From: Bacteroidota bacterium
Lineage (GTDB): Bacteria; Bacteroidota; Bacteroidia; B-17B0; Aurantibacillaceae
DNA length: 16,223 nt
Assembly: GCA_025360565.1 (NCBI GenBank)
Contig: JANYBY010000405.1
Location: forward strand, 1-16,223
Direction of reading: 5' to 3'
Shown: positions 1 through 7,091 of the stretch, one piece after another
How positions within the stretch are numbered: the stretch's first letter is position 1
Layout of the letters: each line of letters starts with the position of its first letter
Notes under the pieces: model-generated
Databases searched by the model: none
What the model was told of the DNA's origin: nothing
Seen by the model: the letters and a program-made list of their open reading frames with translations, nothing else
Position numbers and translations under genes: made by a program

Positions 1-1
1 T

Positions 2-601
2 CCCACGGCTTTAAATTTACAACCACAAAATTTTGGAGTGGCCACCAATTACGGATTTGAATTTGTTATAAGTAAATTTATCAAACACTTCGGAATTTCG
101 GCAAATTATACTTACACAAAATCAAAAATTACAACAGATAAATTATTGTATTACCGCGATCCCGTGGCAGGAAACACGAATTCTCTTATTCCGCAAACAA
201 GGCCTCTGCAAGGGCAGGCCGATCATGTTGGTAATTTAGCTTTCGTTTATAAAAACCCAAAGATAGGGTTGGATGTTCTTATCTCCGCAGTTTACACCGG
301 AAAACTGATATCTCTTGTTTCATCATCATACAATTTAGATTATTGGCAAATGCCTACAACTCGTTTAGATTTTTCATGTGAAAAAACATTAAGCAAAAGA
401 GGAAGCAAGAGTAAATTTTCGGTATTCGCAAAAATAAATAATATTTTAAATACGCAATCGGTTGTAAGAATAATGCAGCCGAATTTAACACTGCCCGACG
501 GCACTCTCTATTTGCCAATTCAAGATACGCATGCAAATATAGTGGTGCAGCGGCAACAATACGGACAGGGTTATTTAGCAGGCATAAGATTTAAGTTATA
601 A
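2..601 (+). CDS. TonB-dependent receptor, C-terminal part (5' end outside window)
   Basis: The reading frame is open from the first bases of the window, so the gene starts upstream; about 199 C-terminal residues are visible. They alternate beta-strand stretches and turns as in the outer-membrane barrel of TonB-dependent receptors. A strand resembling NYGFEFVISKF is followed by ISANYTYTKSKI, then a PLQGQADHVGNLAFVYKNP segment, which I recognise from Bacteroidota receptors. The last strand ends GYLAGIRFKL. Family knowledge: such receptors import large or scarce substrates across the outer membrane using TonB/ExbBD energy. The plug domain and TonB box lie outside the window, so the substrate cannot be guessed. 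The downstream lipoprotein gene begins 26 bp after the stop and is probably co-transcribed, an arrangement like SusC with a partner lipoprotein, although the partner is not a SusD homologue. Confidence 0.85.
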   Translation, partial: PTALNLQPQNFGVATNYGFEFVISKFIKHFGISANYTYTKSKITTDKLLYYRDPVAGNTNSLIPQTRPLQGQADHVGNLAFVYKNPKIGLDVLISAVYTGKLISLVSSSYNLDYWQMPTTRLDFSCEKTLSKRGSKSKFSVFAKINNILNTQSVVRIMQPNLTLPDGTLYLPIQDTHANIVVQRQQYGQGYLAGIRFKL

Positions 602-627
602 AATAAAAATAAACCAAAAACAAAAAA

Positions 628-2088
628 ATGAAAAAAACAATTATTTCACTCGGAGTTATGGCAGTTTTATCTGTCGGGTTACTGGGATCATGTAAGAAAA
701 AGAAAGATGCAACAACGGATGATGAGAATACGGTTGTTTCCGTGCCTCCATTCCAGATCGGGCAAGCCGTAAGTGATGCAAGCCCTTTAACAGGTTCTAT
801 TAAAGGAACGATGTTAAGCGGGAAAACATATTCAATTGGCGGAGATGTGGTAATTAACTTTGGCGATACCTTATTGTTACAAGAAGGTGTAACGGTTTGC
901 GTTGGTGCGGCAAAAACCATTGTTGTAAAAGGAGTTTTAATTTCTTTGGGCACTCAAACCAAAACAAACTCTTTTACAATGTGCGGAGTTAATAAAGTAA
1001 ATACCATTGCCCAATCACAAAGCCCAACAACCGATCCGGCCTGGGGTACGGCAGGCGGCGGCGGCTGGTGCGGCATTCAATGCGATACCTCTTGCAGGTT
1101 ATTGGTTTTAAAATGGACGCATATTGAATTTTTAGGTGCGGCATTCGCAGTAACTCAGCCGTTTGTTGGAGGCACAGCCGGCTCAAAATCAAAGGGCATC
1201 ACTTTTCAAAATCCGAATGGAGATTTTATTATGGAAGATTCATGGATGTATGGAAGCATTGATGACGCCATTCGTTTATCCCAGGGACGCTGCAGTATTA
1301 TGCGTAATACATTTGAAAAATGCGGATACGTTGGCGGAGATTGCATAAATGCAAAAAGCGGTTCAATAGGGGATATGGCTTACAATTTATTTTTAGGTAC
1401 AGCTACCAACGGAACAAAGGCATCCAACAAAGGCGGGATTGGCCCGCAAACCAATATTGTTATGTACAATAATACTTATATCTGTGGCGGATACAGACAA
1501 GTTCAGACAGCAAGAAGCGCGGATGTTAATTTTGAAGAAGGGGCAAAAGGACAAGCTTACAATAATTTAATTGTAAATTGCAAATACGGTTTACGCGTTG
1601 TTGGCCCACAACCTAATGCAGCCGGCTTACCTGTTGCAGATACTATAAACGTTCTTTACAGTAATAATTATATTTATGGCGATTCGACAACTGTTTGTAA
1701 TCAATTTTATCCTGTAGGTTATATCACAAAACCATCGGCTTACATTGTACCGCTTAATGGTGCCGGAACAAATTACGTTTACAATAATGGCGCTAATGGA
1801 GCGGTAGCTTATAACGCGTCGGGTTTAGCAACAATGAATAACCCATTGTTTACAGGGTTTACCTTGCCAATTGCAGGCATTACGCATTTATCGGATATTA
1901 ATTTTGTGGGTTCTTTTAATTTCAGGCTGCAAGCTTCTTCACCTTGTATCGGAAAAGGCAAAACAAGCTTTACGCCCTTAAACTCTACTGCTGCAACTGT
2001 AACTAATCCTAACTACAAAGCTAATCAAACGGGTCCGGGCTCTGATATAGGTTGTTATTTAAGTAACGGTTCAGGTAATCAACATTAA
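628..2088 (+). CDS. Outer-membrane lipoprotein with probable right-handed parallel beta-helix
   Basis: The 486-residue product starts with a lipoprotein signal peptide: KK, a hydrophobic core, then a lipobox LLGSC that makes Cys22 the lipidated residue. It is followed by KKKKDATTDDE, a charged tract like those that send Bacteroidota lipoproteins to the cell surface. From about residue 60 onward there are short beta-rungs rich in Asn and Gly (for example YNNTYICGGY, NNLIVNCKYGLRV, YSNNYIYGD). Near the C-terminus is SPCIGKGK, resembling the SPaidxG signature that closes many parallel beta-helix (PbH1, pectate-lyase-like) proteins. No catalytic residues can be assigned, so I cannot say whether it binds or cleaves a polysaccharide. 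It follows the TonB-dependent receptor by 26 bp and is probably its operon partner in surface capture. A strong terminator follows the stop codon. Fold assignment is moderately sure; lipoprotein status is sure. Confidence 0.8.
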   Translation: MKKTIISLGVMAVLSVGLLGSCKKKKDATTDDENTVVSVPPFQIGQAVSDASPLTGSIKGTMLSGKTYSIGGDVVINFGDTLLLQEGVTVCVGAAKTIVVKGVLISLGTQTKTNSFTMCGVNKVNTIAQSQSPTTDPAWGTAGGGGWCGIQCDTSCRLLVLKWTHIEFLGAAFAVTQPFVGGTAGSKSKGITFQNPNGDFIMEDSWMYGSIDDAIRLSQGRCSIMRNTFEKCGYVGGDCINAKSGSIGDMAYNLFLGTATNGTKASNKGGIGPQTNIVMYNNTYICGGYRQVQTARSADVNFEEGAKGQAYNNLIVNCKYGLRVVGPQPNAAGLPVADTINVLYSNNYIYGDSTTVCNQFYPVGYITKPSAYIVPLNGAGTNYVYNNGANGAVAYNASGLATMNNPLFTGFTLPIAGITHLSDINFVGSFNFRLQASSPCIGKGKTSFTPLNSTAATVTNPNYKANQTGPGSDIGCYLSNGSGNQH

Positions 2089-2094
2089 TTTATA

Positions 2095-2128
2095 ATGGGA
2101 GCGGTATAAACCCGCTCCCATATTTTTT
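2095..2128 (+). terminator. Strong intrinsic terminator after the lipoprotein gene
   Basis: A perfect 10-bp stem (ATGGGAGCGG, 2095-2104, with CCGCTCCCAT, 2112-2121) with a 7-nt loop is followed by A and six T at 2123-2128. It sits 7 bp after the lipoprotein stop. The T-tract ends directly at the ATG of the next gene (2129), so it also forms that gene's immediate upstream region. Confidence 0.85.
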
Positions 2129-3349
2129 ATGAAAAAAATATTTACCATTTTTAGTATCGCTTTTTGTTTCAATTGTGTTCGGGCGCAAAGTGGCTGTAAA
2201 GATCCTGCCGCCAGTAACTATTCACCTTCAGCGGTTACAAACGATGGCTCTTGCACTTATACCCCCGCCCTACAGCTTTTTAATTTAAAAGTAAACACAA
2301 TTGGCGTAGGTTCTAATTCAGGCATTGAGTGGATAAATGGAGATATATATACTTTTGGCGACGGCGGCGATCCAAACGCGTTTTATAAAATTGATACTAT
2401 CACAGGTTCTATTCTGCAAAGCATTACAGTTACAAACTATGGCAATCAGGATTGGGAGGATATAACCGCTGATACAGGATTTGTGTACATTGGAGATTTT
2501 GGAAATAATACCGGAACTCGTACCGATCTAAGAATTTTGAAAATAAAAAAATCACAATTCATTGGCAACACGGGCGCGGCAGTGTCTGTTACTGCGCAAG
2601 CCATCAATTTTTCTTATTCAGATCAAACAAATTTTTCAAGTAATAATAATACAAATTACGATTGCGAATCCATCATTTCGGTTGATGATAGTTTATACAT
2701 TTTTACAAAAGATAGAGGAGATCTAAAAACCCGTGTTTACAAATTGCCAAAAACTCCGGGAACATACCCGGTTAGCCCTTATCTTAATTTTAATTGCAAC
2801 GGAAAAATTACCGGGGCAGATTACAACCCCATATCTAAAGAAATTGTTATGATCGGGTATATGAGCAGTAATATGAATTCATTTATTTGGTATTTGAACG
2901 ACTTTCCCTCAAAAAATTTTTTTGCGGGAAATAAACGGAGGGTTGAACTTGGAAACTCTAACTACGCTTGGCAAACAGAAGGAATAGCATTTTACAAAGA
3001 AACAAGCACTACGCGTATTTTTATTTCAAATGAAGTGAATGGCTTAACCGCCGGAATTTGGTCATCGGACAAAAGCAAAATAGTTAATGTGAAGGATCTG
3101 CAAAGTGAAACTGATAAACTAAAAGTGTATCCAAACCCGGTTTTCGATTCTTTTAAAATTGAAAGCGGTGAAGTAATAAATAAGATTGAAATTCTCACTG
3201 CCGACGGAAGAAGTATTTTTGCCAAAAAAATTGGCCAAACAAATGCAACAGTTAACCTTCGCGAAATAATAAAAACAAACGGATGTTATATCTTAAAAAT
3301 CGAGATAAACGGATATATTTCTTTTAAGAAAATATTCTTAACGTCTTAA
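2129..3349 (+). CDS. T9SS-secreted propeller-like protein, tandem paralogue 1
   Basis: The 406-residue product has a signal peptide (KKIFTIFSIAF core, cleavage probably after RAQ, residue 20). Residues 22-44 form a short Cys-bounded module (GCKDPAASNY ... NDGSCTY) of a type common in secreted Bacteroidota proteins. The middle, about 50-300, looks like a beta-propeller: it carries DWEDIT near residue 110, then YIGDFGNN, NFSYSDQ and DCESII, consistent with repeated blades. Residues from about 331 to the end are a T9SS type A sorting domain: LKVYPNPVFDSF, a beta-sandwich pattern, and GCYILKIE before the C-terminus. It is therefore expected to cross the outer membrane by T9SS and be released or surface-attached. 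I do not recognise a specific function. The start at 2129 gives a complete signal peptide and is the only good choice, although it directly follows the T-tract of a terminator. The next gene, 11 bp downstream, is a paralogue. Confidence 0.82.
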   Translation: MKKIFTIFSIAFCFNCVRAQSGCKDPAASNYSPSAVTNDGSCTYTPALQLFNLKVNTIGVGSNSGIEWINGDIYTFGDGGDPNAFYKIDTITGSILQSITVTNYGNQDWEDITADTGFVYIGDFGNNTGTRTDLRILKIKKSQFIGNTGAAVSVTAQAINFSYSDQTNFSSNNNTNYDCESIISVDDSLYIFTKDRGDLKTRVYKLPKTPGTYPVSPYLNFNCNGKITGADYNPISKEIVMIGYMSSNMNSFIWYLNDFPSKNFFAGNKRRVELGNSNYAWQTEGIAFYKETSTTRIFISNEVNGLTAGIWSSDKSKIVNVKDLQSETDKLKVYPNPVFDSFKIESGEVINKIEILTADGRSIFAKKIGQTNATVNLREIIKTNGCYILKIEINGYISFKKIFLTS

Positions 3350-3360
3350 AAAGAAAAAGA

Positions 3361-4587
3361 ATGAAAATAATTTTATCAATTACATTTTTAGCCGCAATAA
3401 ATACATTTTCATTTTCGCAAGCAGGATGTACTGATCCAGCCGCCAATAATTTTAACCCGGGGGCCCTTACAAATGACGGTTCGTGTACCTACAACACATC
3501 TTCCTTAAGTGTTATAGCTAAAGGATCACTGATCTCGAATGTCACCGAATCTTCAGGATTGGTTTTTACAAATGGGGCAATGTGGACCCATAACGACAGC
3601 GGTAACTCGAGCAATATTTTTAAAGTGGACACAGGCAACGCGGCTCTTTTGCAAAACGTTACAATTACCAATTTTCCAAATGTTGATTGGGAAGATATTA
3701 CCGCCGATGCTAATTATATATACGTTGGAGATTTTGGAAATAACAACGGAACAAGAACAGATCTTAAGATTCTTAAAATAGATAAATCGCAATTAACAAG
3801 TACACTTGCGGCTATCTCTGTAACGGCCCAGGCCATTAATTTTTCGTATTCCGACCAGGTAAGTTTCGCTTCAAGCAGTACACATAATTTTGATTGCGAG
3901 TCGGTTATTTCGATTGCAAATTCGCTTTACATTTTTACTAAAGATAGAGGCGATCTGCAAACGCGGGTTTACAAACTTTCAAAAACGCCGGGAACTTATA
4001 CGGTAAGTCCCTACACATCGTACAATGTAAACGGACTTGTAACCGGGGCCGATTATAATCCGGTAACGCAAGAGGTGGCATTAATAGGATATAAATCAGG
4101 ACACAAAAATTCTTTTCTCTGGTTTTTAAACGATTTTGCGAGCGACCTTTTCTTTTCAGGAAATAAAAGAAGAGTTGAATTGGGAAATTCAATCGTTGAT
4201 TGGCAAACAGAAGGTATTACTTATATTTCAGCGAACGAGTTTTTTATTTCCTGCGAAACCTCCGATCCTCCTGCAACCTTATACAGAACTGCAAAATCAC
4301 TGATCGTTCCTACATCAACCGTAACAGGAATAAGTGAAAGTATTTCAATTGCAAACAAAATAAAAATTTACCCAAACCCAGTACGGGATTATTTTGAAAT
4401 AGAAAGTCCGGAGGAGATCAGCGAAATTGAAATATTTGGGTACGATGGAAAAATAATATTTTCCGAAAAAAAGGCAGGAACTCATGCGAAGATCAAAACC
4501 GAAAATGTTTTAGCCGAAAAAGGATATTACTTCTTAAAAATTAAAATGAAGAACGGCGAAATATTTTTCGAAAAAATCATCAATTAA
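3361..4587 (+). CDS. T9SS-secreted propeller-like protein, tandem paralogue 2
   Basis: The 408-residue product matches the preceding gene along its whole length: signal peptide (about 1-20, ending SFSQ), Cys-bounded module at 22-44 (GCTDPAANNF ... NDGSCTY), DWEDIT and YVGDFGNN motifs, the NFSYSDQ and DCESVIS segments, KRRVELGNS followed by WQTEGI, and a type A sorting domain from about residue 333 (KIYPNPVRDYF ... GYYFLKI). The two genes lie head to tail with 11 bp between them, so they arose by tandem duplication and are very probably co-transcribed. Divergence is clearest in the region linking propeller and sorting domain, where this copy has SCETSDPPATLYRTAKS in place of SNEVNGLTAGIWSSDKS. 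Function unknown; export by T9SS is well supported. Confidence 0.82.
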   Translation: MKIILSITFLAAINTFSFSQAGCTDPAANNFNPGALTNDGSCTYNTSSLSVIAKGSLISNVTESSGLVFTNGAMWTHNDSGNSSNIFKVDTGNAALLQNVTITNFPNVDWEDITADANYIYVGDFGNNNGTRTDLKILKIDKSQLTSTLAAISVTAQAINFSYSDQVSFASSSTHNFDCESVISIANSLYIFTKDRGDLQTRVYKLSKTPGTYTVSPYTSYNVNGLVTGADYNPVTQEVALIGYKSGHKNSFLWFLNDFASDLFFSGNKRRVELGNSIVDWQTEGITYISANEFFISCETSDPPATLYRTAKSLIVPTSTVTGISESISIANKIKIYPNPVRDYFEIESPEEISEIEIFGYDGKIIFSEKKAGTHAKIKTENVLAEKGYYFLKIKMKNGEIFFEKIIN

Positions 4588-4629
4588 AAAATACCAACAA
4601 ATAAATAATAACAATAAAAAAACAACAAA

Positions 4630-5595
4630 ATGAAAACAAAATTACTTTTGGCACTTTTATGTGCAGGCATGCTTTTCTCCACAATGGAATTTAAAGCACA
4701 ATTCAGACTATTGCATTATTGGCACTTTAACAACACCCTGCCTACTTCAGGTGCAGGAGGGATCCACTTTGGTACAGGTAAAATGAATAGTGATTTTACA
4801 AAAGCAGGCGTAACAACAGGGTATTTAAGATTTGTGAAAGTGGCGGGCTGTGCGCTCGATACAGGTTACTGGGATAATTTATTGGGCGATTCAATCAACC
4901 AAAGAGTTGGTTATGGTGCTTGTTGCCCTGTATTTGGCGCAACTGTAAGTAACTCAGCTATGCGAACACGCAACCCCACAGATAGTATGGTGTTTTACTG
5001 GTACATCCCAACAAAAAATTTTCAAAACATAAAATTAACGTGGGAATCAATGTCGTCGAGCAGCGCAAGCGGGCCGCACAGAATGAATTATAAATACAGT
5101 ATCGATAGCGGGGCAACTTGGATCACAACCAATTTACCAAAATTATATGATTCGGCGAGTTTGGCTTGGGGAAAAATTACTTTAAACCTAAGTGCAATAA
5201 CTACCATTAATAACAATAATAAGTTAATGTTGTCCATCCGAAGTGGTACACCTAATACGGGTGCAAGCGGAAATAACAGATGGGATAATATAACTGTTGA
5301 AGGAGATTCGATCGTAACAATACCAAACGGTGTGCATGAATTAAAAAATAATACTTTGGGTTATTCCCTTTATCCTAATCCTTCAAGTGATAATGTAACG
5401 GTAATAAGTTCCTCAAAAGAACCCATAAATATTTCCATTTTAAATGTGATAGGGCAAGTTGTTTCTTTCATTGAAAGGAAAGAGAACGAACAAGCGCCGG
5501 TTGATGTTTCAATACTCAGCAAAGGACTTTACTATGTAAACATAACAGAATTAAATAGTAAAAGATCGCAAACATTAAAATTCATAAAAGAATAG
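4630..5595 (+). CDS. T9SS-secreted protein, probable beta-sandwich domain plus type A sorting domain
   Basis: The 321-residue product has a signal peptide (KTKLLLALLCAGMLF core; cleavage probably after KAQ near residue 24). A mature domain of about 200 residues begins LLHYWHFNN and ends NNRWDNITVEGDSI. Such openings and closings are typical of jelly-roll/beta-sandwich modules in T9SS cargo, where the DNI.v.G strand precedes the linker. The C-terminal type A sorting domain starts near residue 245 (YSLYPNPSSDN ... GLYYVNITE) and ends in a basic tail. It is unrelated to the two upstream paralogues apart from the sorting domain. The 42-bp gap to the previous gene is A-rich with no hairpin, so the three T9SS cargo genes probably form one operon ending at the terminator 15 bp after this stop. 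No catalytic motif is visible; function unknown. Confidence 0.8.
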   Translation: MKTKLLLALLCAGMLFSTMEFKAQFRLLHYWHFNNTLPTSGAGGIHFGTGKMNSDFTKAGVTTGYLRFVKVAGCALDTGYWDNLLGDSINQRVGYGACCPVFGATVSNSAMRTRNPTDSMVFYWYIPTKNFQNIKLTWESMSSSSASGPHRMNYKYSIDSGATWITTNLPKLYDSASLAWGKITLNLSAITTINNNNKLMLSIRSGTPNTGASGNNRWDNITVEGDSIVTIPNGVHELKNNTLGYSLYPNPSSDNVTVISSSKEPINISILNVIGQVVSFIERKENEQAPVDVSILSKGLYYVNITELNSKRSQTLKFIKE

Positions 5596-5609
5596 ATAAA
5601 CAGATTTTA

Positions 5610-5644
5610 AAAAATACCCAAACAGTTTTTGTTTGGGTATTTTT
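5610..5644 (+). terminator. Intrinsic terminator closing the T9SS cargo operon
   Basis: A 14-bp stem (arms 5610-5623 and 5631-5644, core ATACCCAAAC / GTTTGGGTAT) has a 7-nt loop AGTTTTT. It is flanked by a run of A on the left and T on the right, so it can act in either direction. It begins 15 bp after the stop codon at 5595. Confidence 0.85.
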
Positions 5645-5760
5645 ATTCTCTCAACAAAATAATAGTGTTATGAAATGAGCCATAATTCGTATCAATGAAA
5701 TCGGGAAACAAAAGTTATTATAGAGGAAATTTTATGACAAAAATTTAAAATTAACAACAG

Positions 5761-6792
5761 ATGAAAAAAAAGATCACAATTGCATTACTCAGTATTACTT
5801 TTTTAGTAAACGCCCAAAATGTAAAATCGCAGTACAAATTAAATAACGCGATTAGCTTGGAAGGTGACGGGAGTTGGGATTATATTACCATGGATGAAGT
5901 TAATGAGAGAGTTTATGTTTCGCACGCTACGCAGGTACAAGTTGTAGATCTAAAAACCAAAAAACAAATTGCCGTAATAAAAGATACAAAAGGTGTGCAT
6001 GGAATTGCCTTAGCTCCGGATCTGAATAAGGGATTTACCAGTAACGGGAAAGACTCTTCGGTAACAATATTTGATCTGAAAACACTGGAGACAAAATCGA
6101 AAGTAAAAGTTACCGGTGCAAAACCGGATGCAATTGTTTATGACAAGTTTTCGAATAAAGTATTTGTTTTTAACGGTAAAAGCAATAATGCAACAGTAAT
6201 TGATGCTACAACCGAAAAAGTAATTTCAACAATTTTATTTGAAGGCAAACCCGAATTTTCAGTTACAGATGAAAACGGAAAAATATTTGTGAATATTGAA
6301 ACCAAAAACTCAATTGCGGTTATCAACTCAACAACTTTAAAAGTGGAACAGAACTGGTCACTTTCTCCCGGAGAAGAGCCTACCGGTTTGGCCCTTGATA
6401 ATAAAACTCATCGCTTGTTTAGTGTATGCGGAAATAAATTAATGGTGATCGTAAACGCGGAAACCGGAAAACAAATTTCAACGTTGCCCGTTGGCGATCA
6501 TTGTGATGGAGTTGCTTTTGACAAAGGTTTTAAAAGAGTTTACGCTTCAAATGGCGAAGGAACAATGACAATTATTCAGCAGGAAAATGAGGACACCTAT
6601 AAAGTATTAGAAACTTTTAAAACACAAAAAGGGGCAAAAACAATTGCGGTTAATTCAATTACAAATCATATTTTTTTACCCGTCGCCGAATTCGGTGAAA
6701 CCCCAAAACCAACGGCAGATGAGCCTAAGCCCAAGCCTAGTATAAAGCCAAATACGTTTAAGGTACTTGAAATTGTGTTCACGAAAAATTGA
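5761..6792 (+). CDS. Exported YncE-like (YVTN-type) beta-propeller protein
   Basis: The 343-residue product starts with a signal peptide (KKKITIALLSITFLVNAQ; a second possible cleavage is after VKSQ near residue 24). The rest consists of repeated units of about 40 residues typical of the YncE/YVTN seven-bladed propeller family: RVYVSHATQVQVVDLKT, GFTSNGKDSSVTIFDLKT, KVFVFNGKSNNATVIDATT, KIFVNIETKNSIAVINSTT, RLFSVCGNKLMVIVNAET, and RVYASNGEGTMTII. Each pairs a GIAL/GLAL-like strand with an xVIDxxT strand. A Pro/Lys-rich insertion (about 313-330) lies before the last strand. It has no T9SS sorting domain and no lipobox, so it is probably periplasmic. Homologues are often annotated as surface or metal-related propellers, but no ligand can be read here. 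The preceding operon ends in a terminator, so it should have its own promoter within 5645-5760, where I find no clear -7 element. Confidence 0.82.
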   Translation: MKKKITIALLSITFLVNAQNVKSQYKLNNAISLEGDGSWDYITMDEVNERVYVSHATQVQVVDLKTKKQIAVIKDTKGVHGIALAPDLNKGFTSNGKDSSVTIFDLKTLETKSKVKVTGAKPDAIVYDKFSNKVFVFNGKSNNATVIDATTEKVISTILFEGKPEFSVTDENGKIFVNIETKNSIAVINSTTLKVEQNWSLSPGEEPTGLALDNKTHRLFSVCGNKLMVIVNAETGKQISTLPVGDHCDGVAFDKGFKRVYASNGEGTMTIIQQENEDTYKVLETFKTQKGAKTIAVNSITNHIFLPVAEFGETPKPTADEPKPKPSIKPNTFKVLEIVFTKN

Positions 6793-6901
6793 GTTTTACT
6801 AAATAGATTTATTTGTTAAGCATCCGTCAATAAATCATCAAATTTACTTCTTAAAGATTTTTTTTAAGATCTTCTGTTTACCTTTAATTCGCCTTAGGTT
6901 T

Positions 6902-6982
6902 GGAGTCCGGGAAGCTTGTTTTGAGATTTTTATAACTGCTAAACTCTAACAAACAACAAAAGTGTTTACGCTCCCGGGCTCC
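6902..6982. repeat. Imperfect GC-rich inverted repeat in the 299-bp gap before the aldehyde dehydrogenase
   Basis: Left arm GGAGTCCGGGAAGC (6902-6915) pairs with right arm GCTCCCGGGCTCC (6970-6982), with one G-U type pair and one bulged A. Inside, TTGTTT (6916-6921) can pair with AAACAA (6951-6956), and GAG (6923-6925) with CTC (6944-6946), so the whole 81-nt stretch can fold as one branched or bulged hairpin. Its GC content is clearly above the surrounding AT-rich spacer. No T-tract follows, so it is not a simple terminator. It may be a small structured RNA, a leader element or a degenerate repeat; it lies about 80 bp upstream of the predicted transcription start of the next gene. The rest of 6793-7091 shows only a weak AT hairpin near 6849-6869 and the promoter. 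Confidence 0.45.
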
Positions 6983-7065
6983 GATCAAGGTCTAATCAAC
7001 AATCAGTTAGAAGTTTATGAACAAATTGTATTTGTTTTAAAACAACGAAAGCCATAAATATTAAT

Positions 7066-7073
7066 TACCTTTG
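7066..7073 (+). promoter_or_regulatory. Bacteroidota -7 promoter element TACCTTTG
   Basis: TACCTTTG is an exact match to the Bacteroidota sigma-A -7 consensus TAnnTTTG. It is placed so that transcription would start near 7080, about 12 nt before the ATG at 7092. A -33 TTG is not present at the usual distance; the nearest, at 7032-7034, is too far. The leader is short and lacks a Shine-Dalgarno sequence, as usual for the phylum. Confidence 0.65.
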
Positions 7074-7091
7074 CATCTCAATTTTTAAAAT

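Noticed and set aside
6849..6869. AT-only hairpin (TCTTAAA / TTTAAGA) after the YncE-like gene as a terminator
   Set aside because: The stem is 7 bp with a single G-C type pair and no T-tract follows it; too weak to call.
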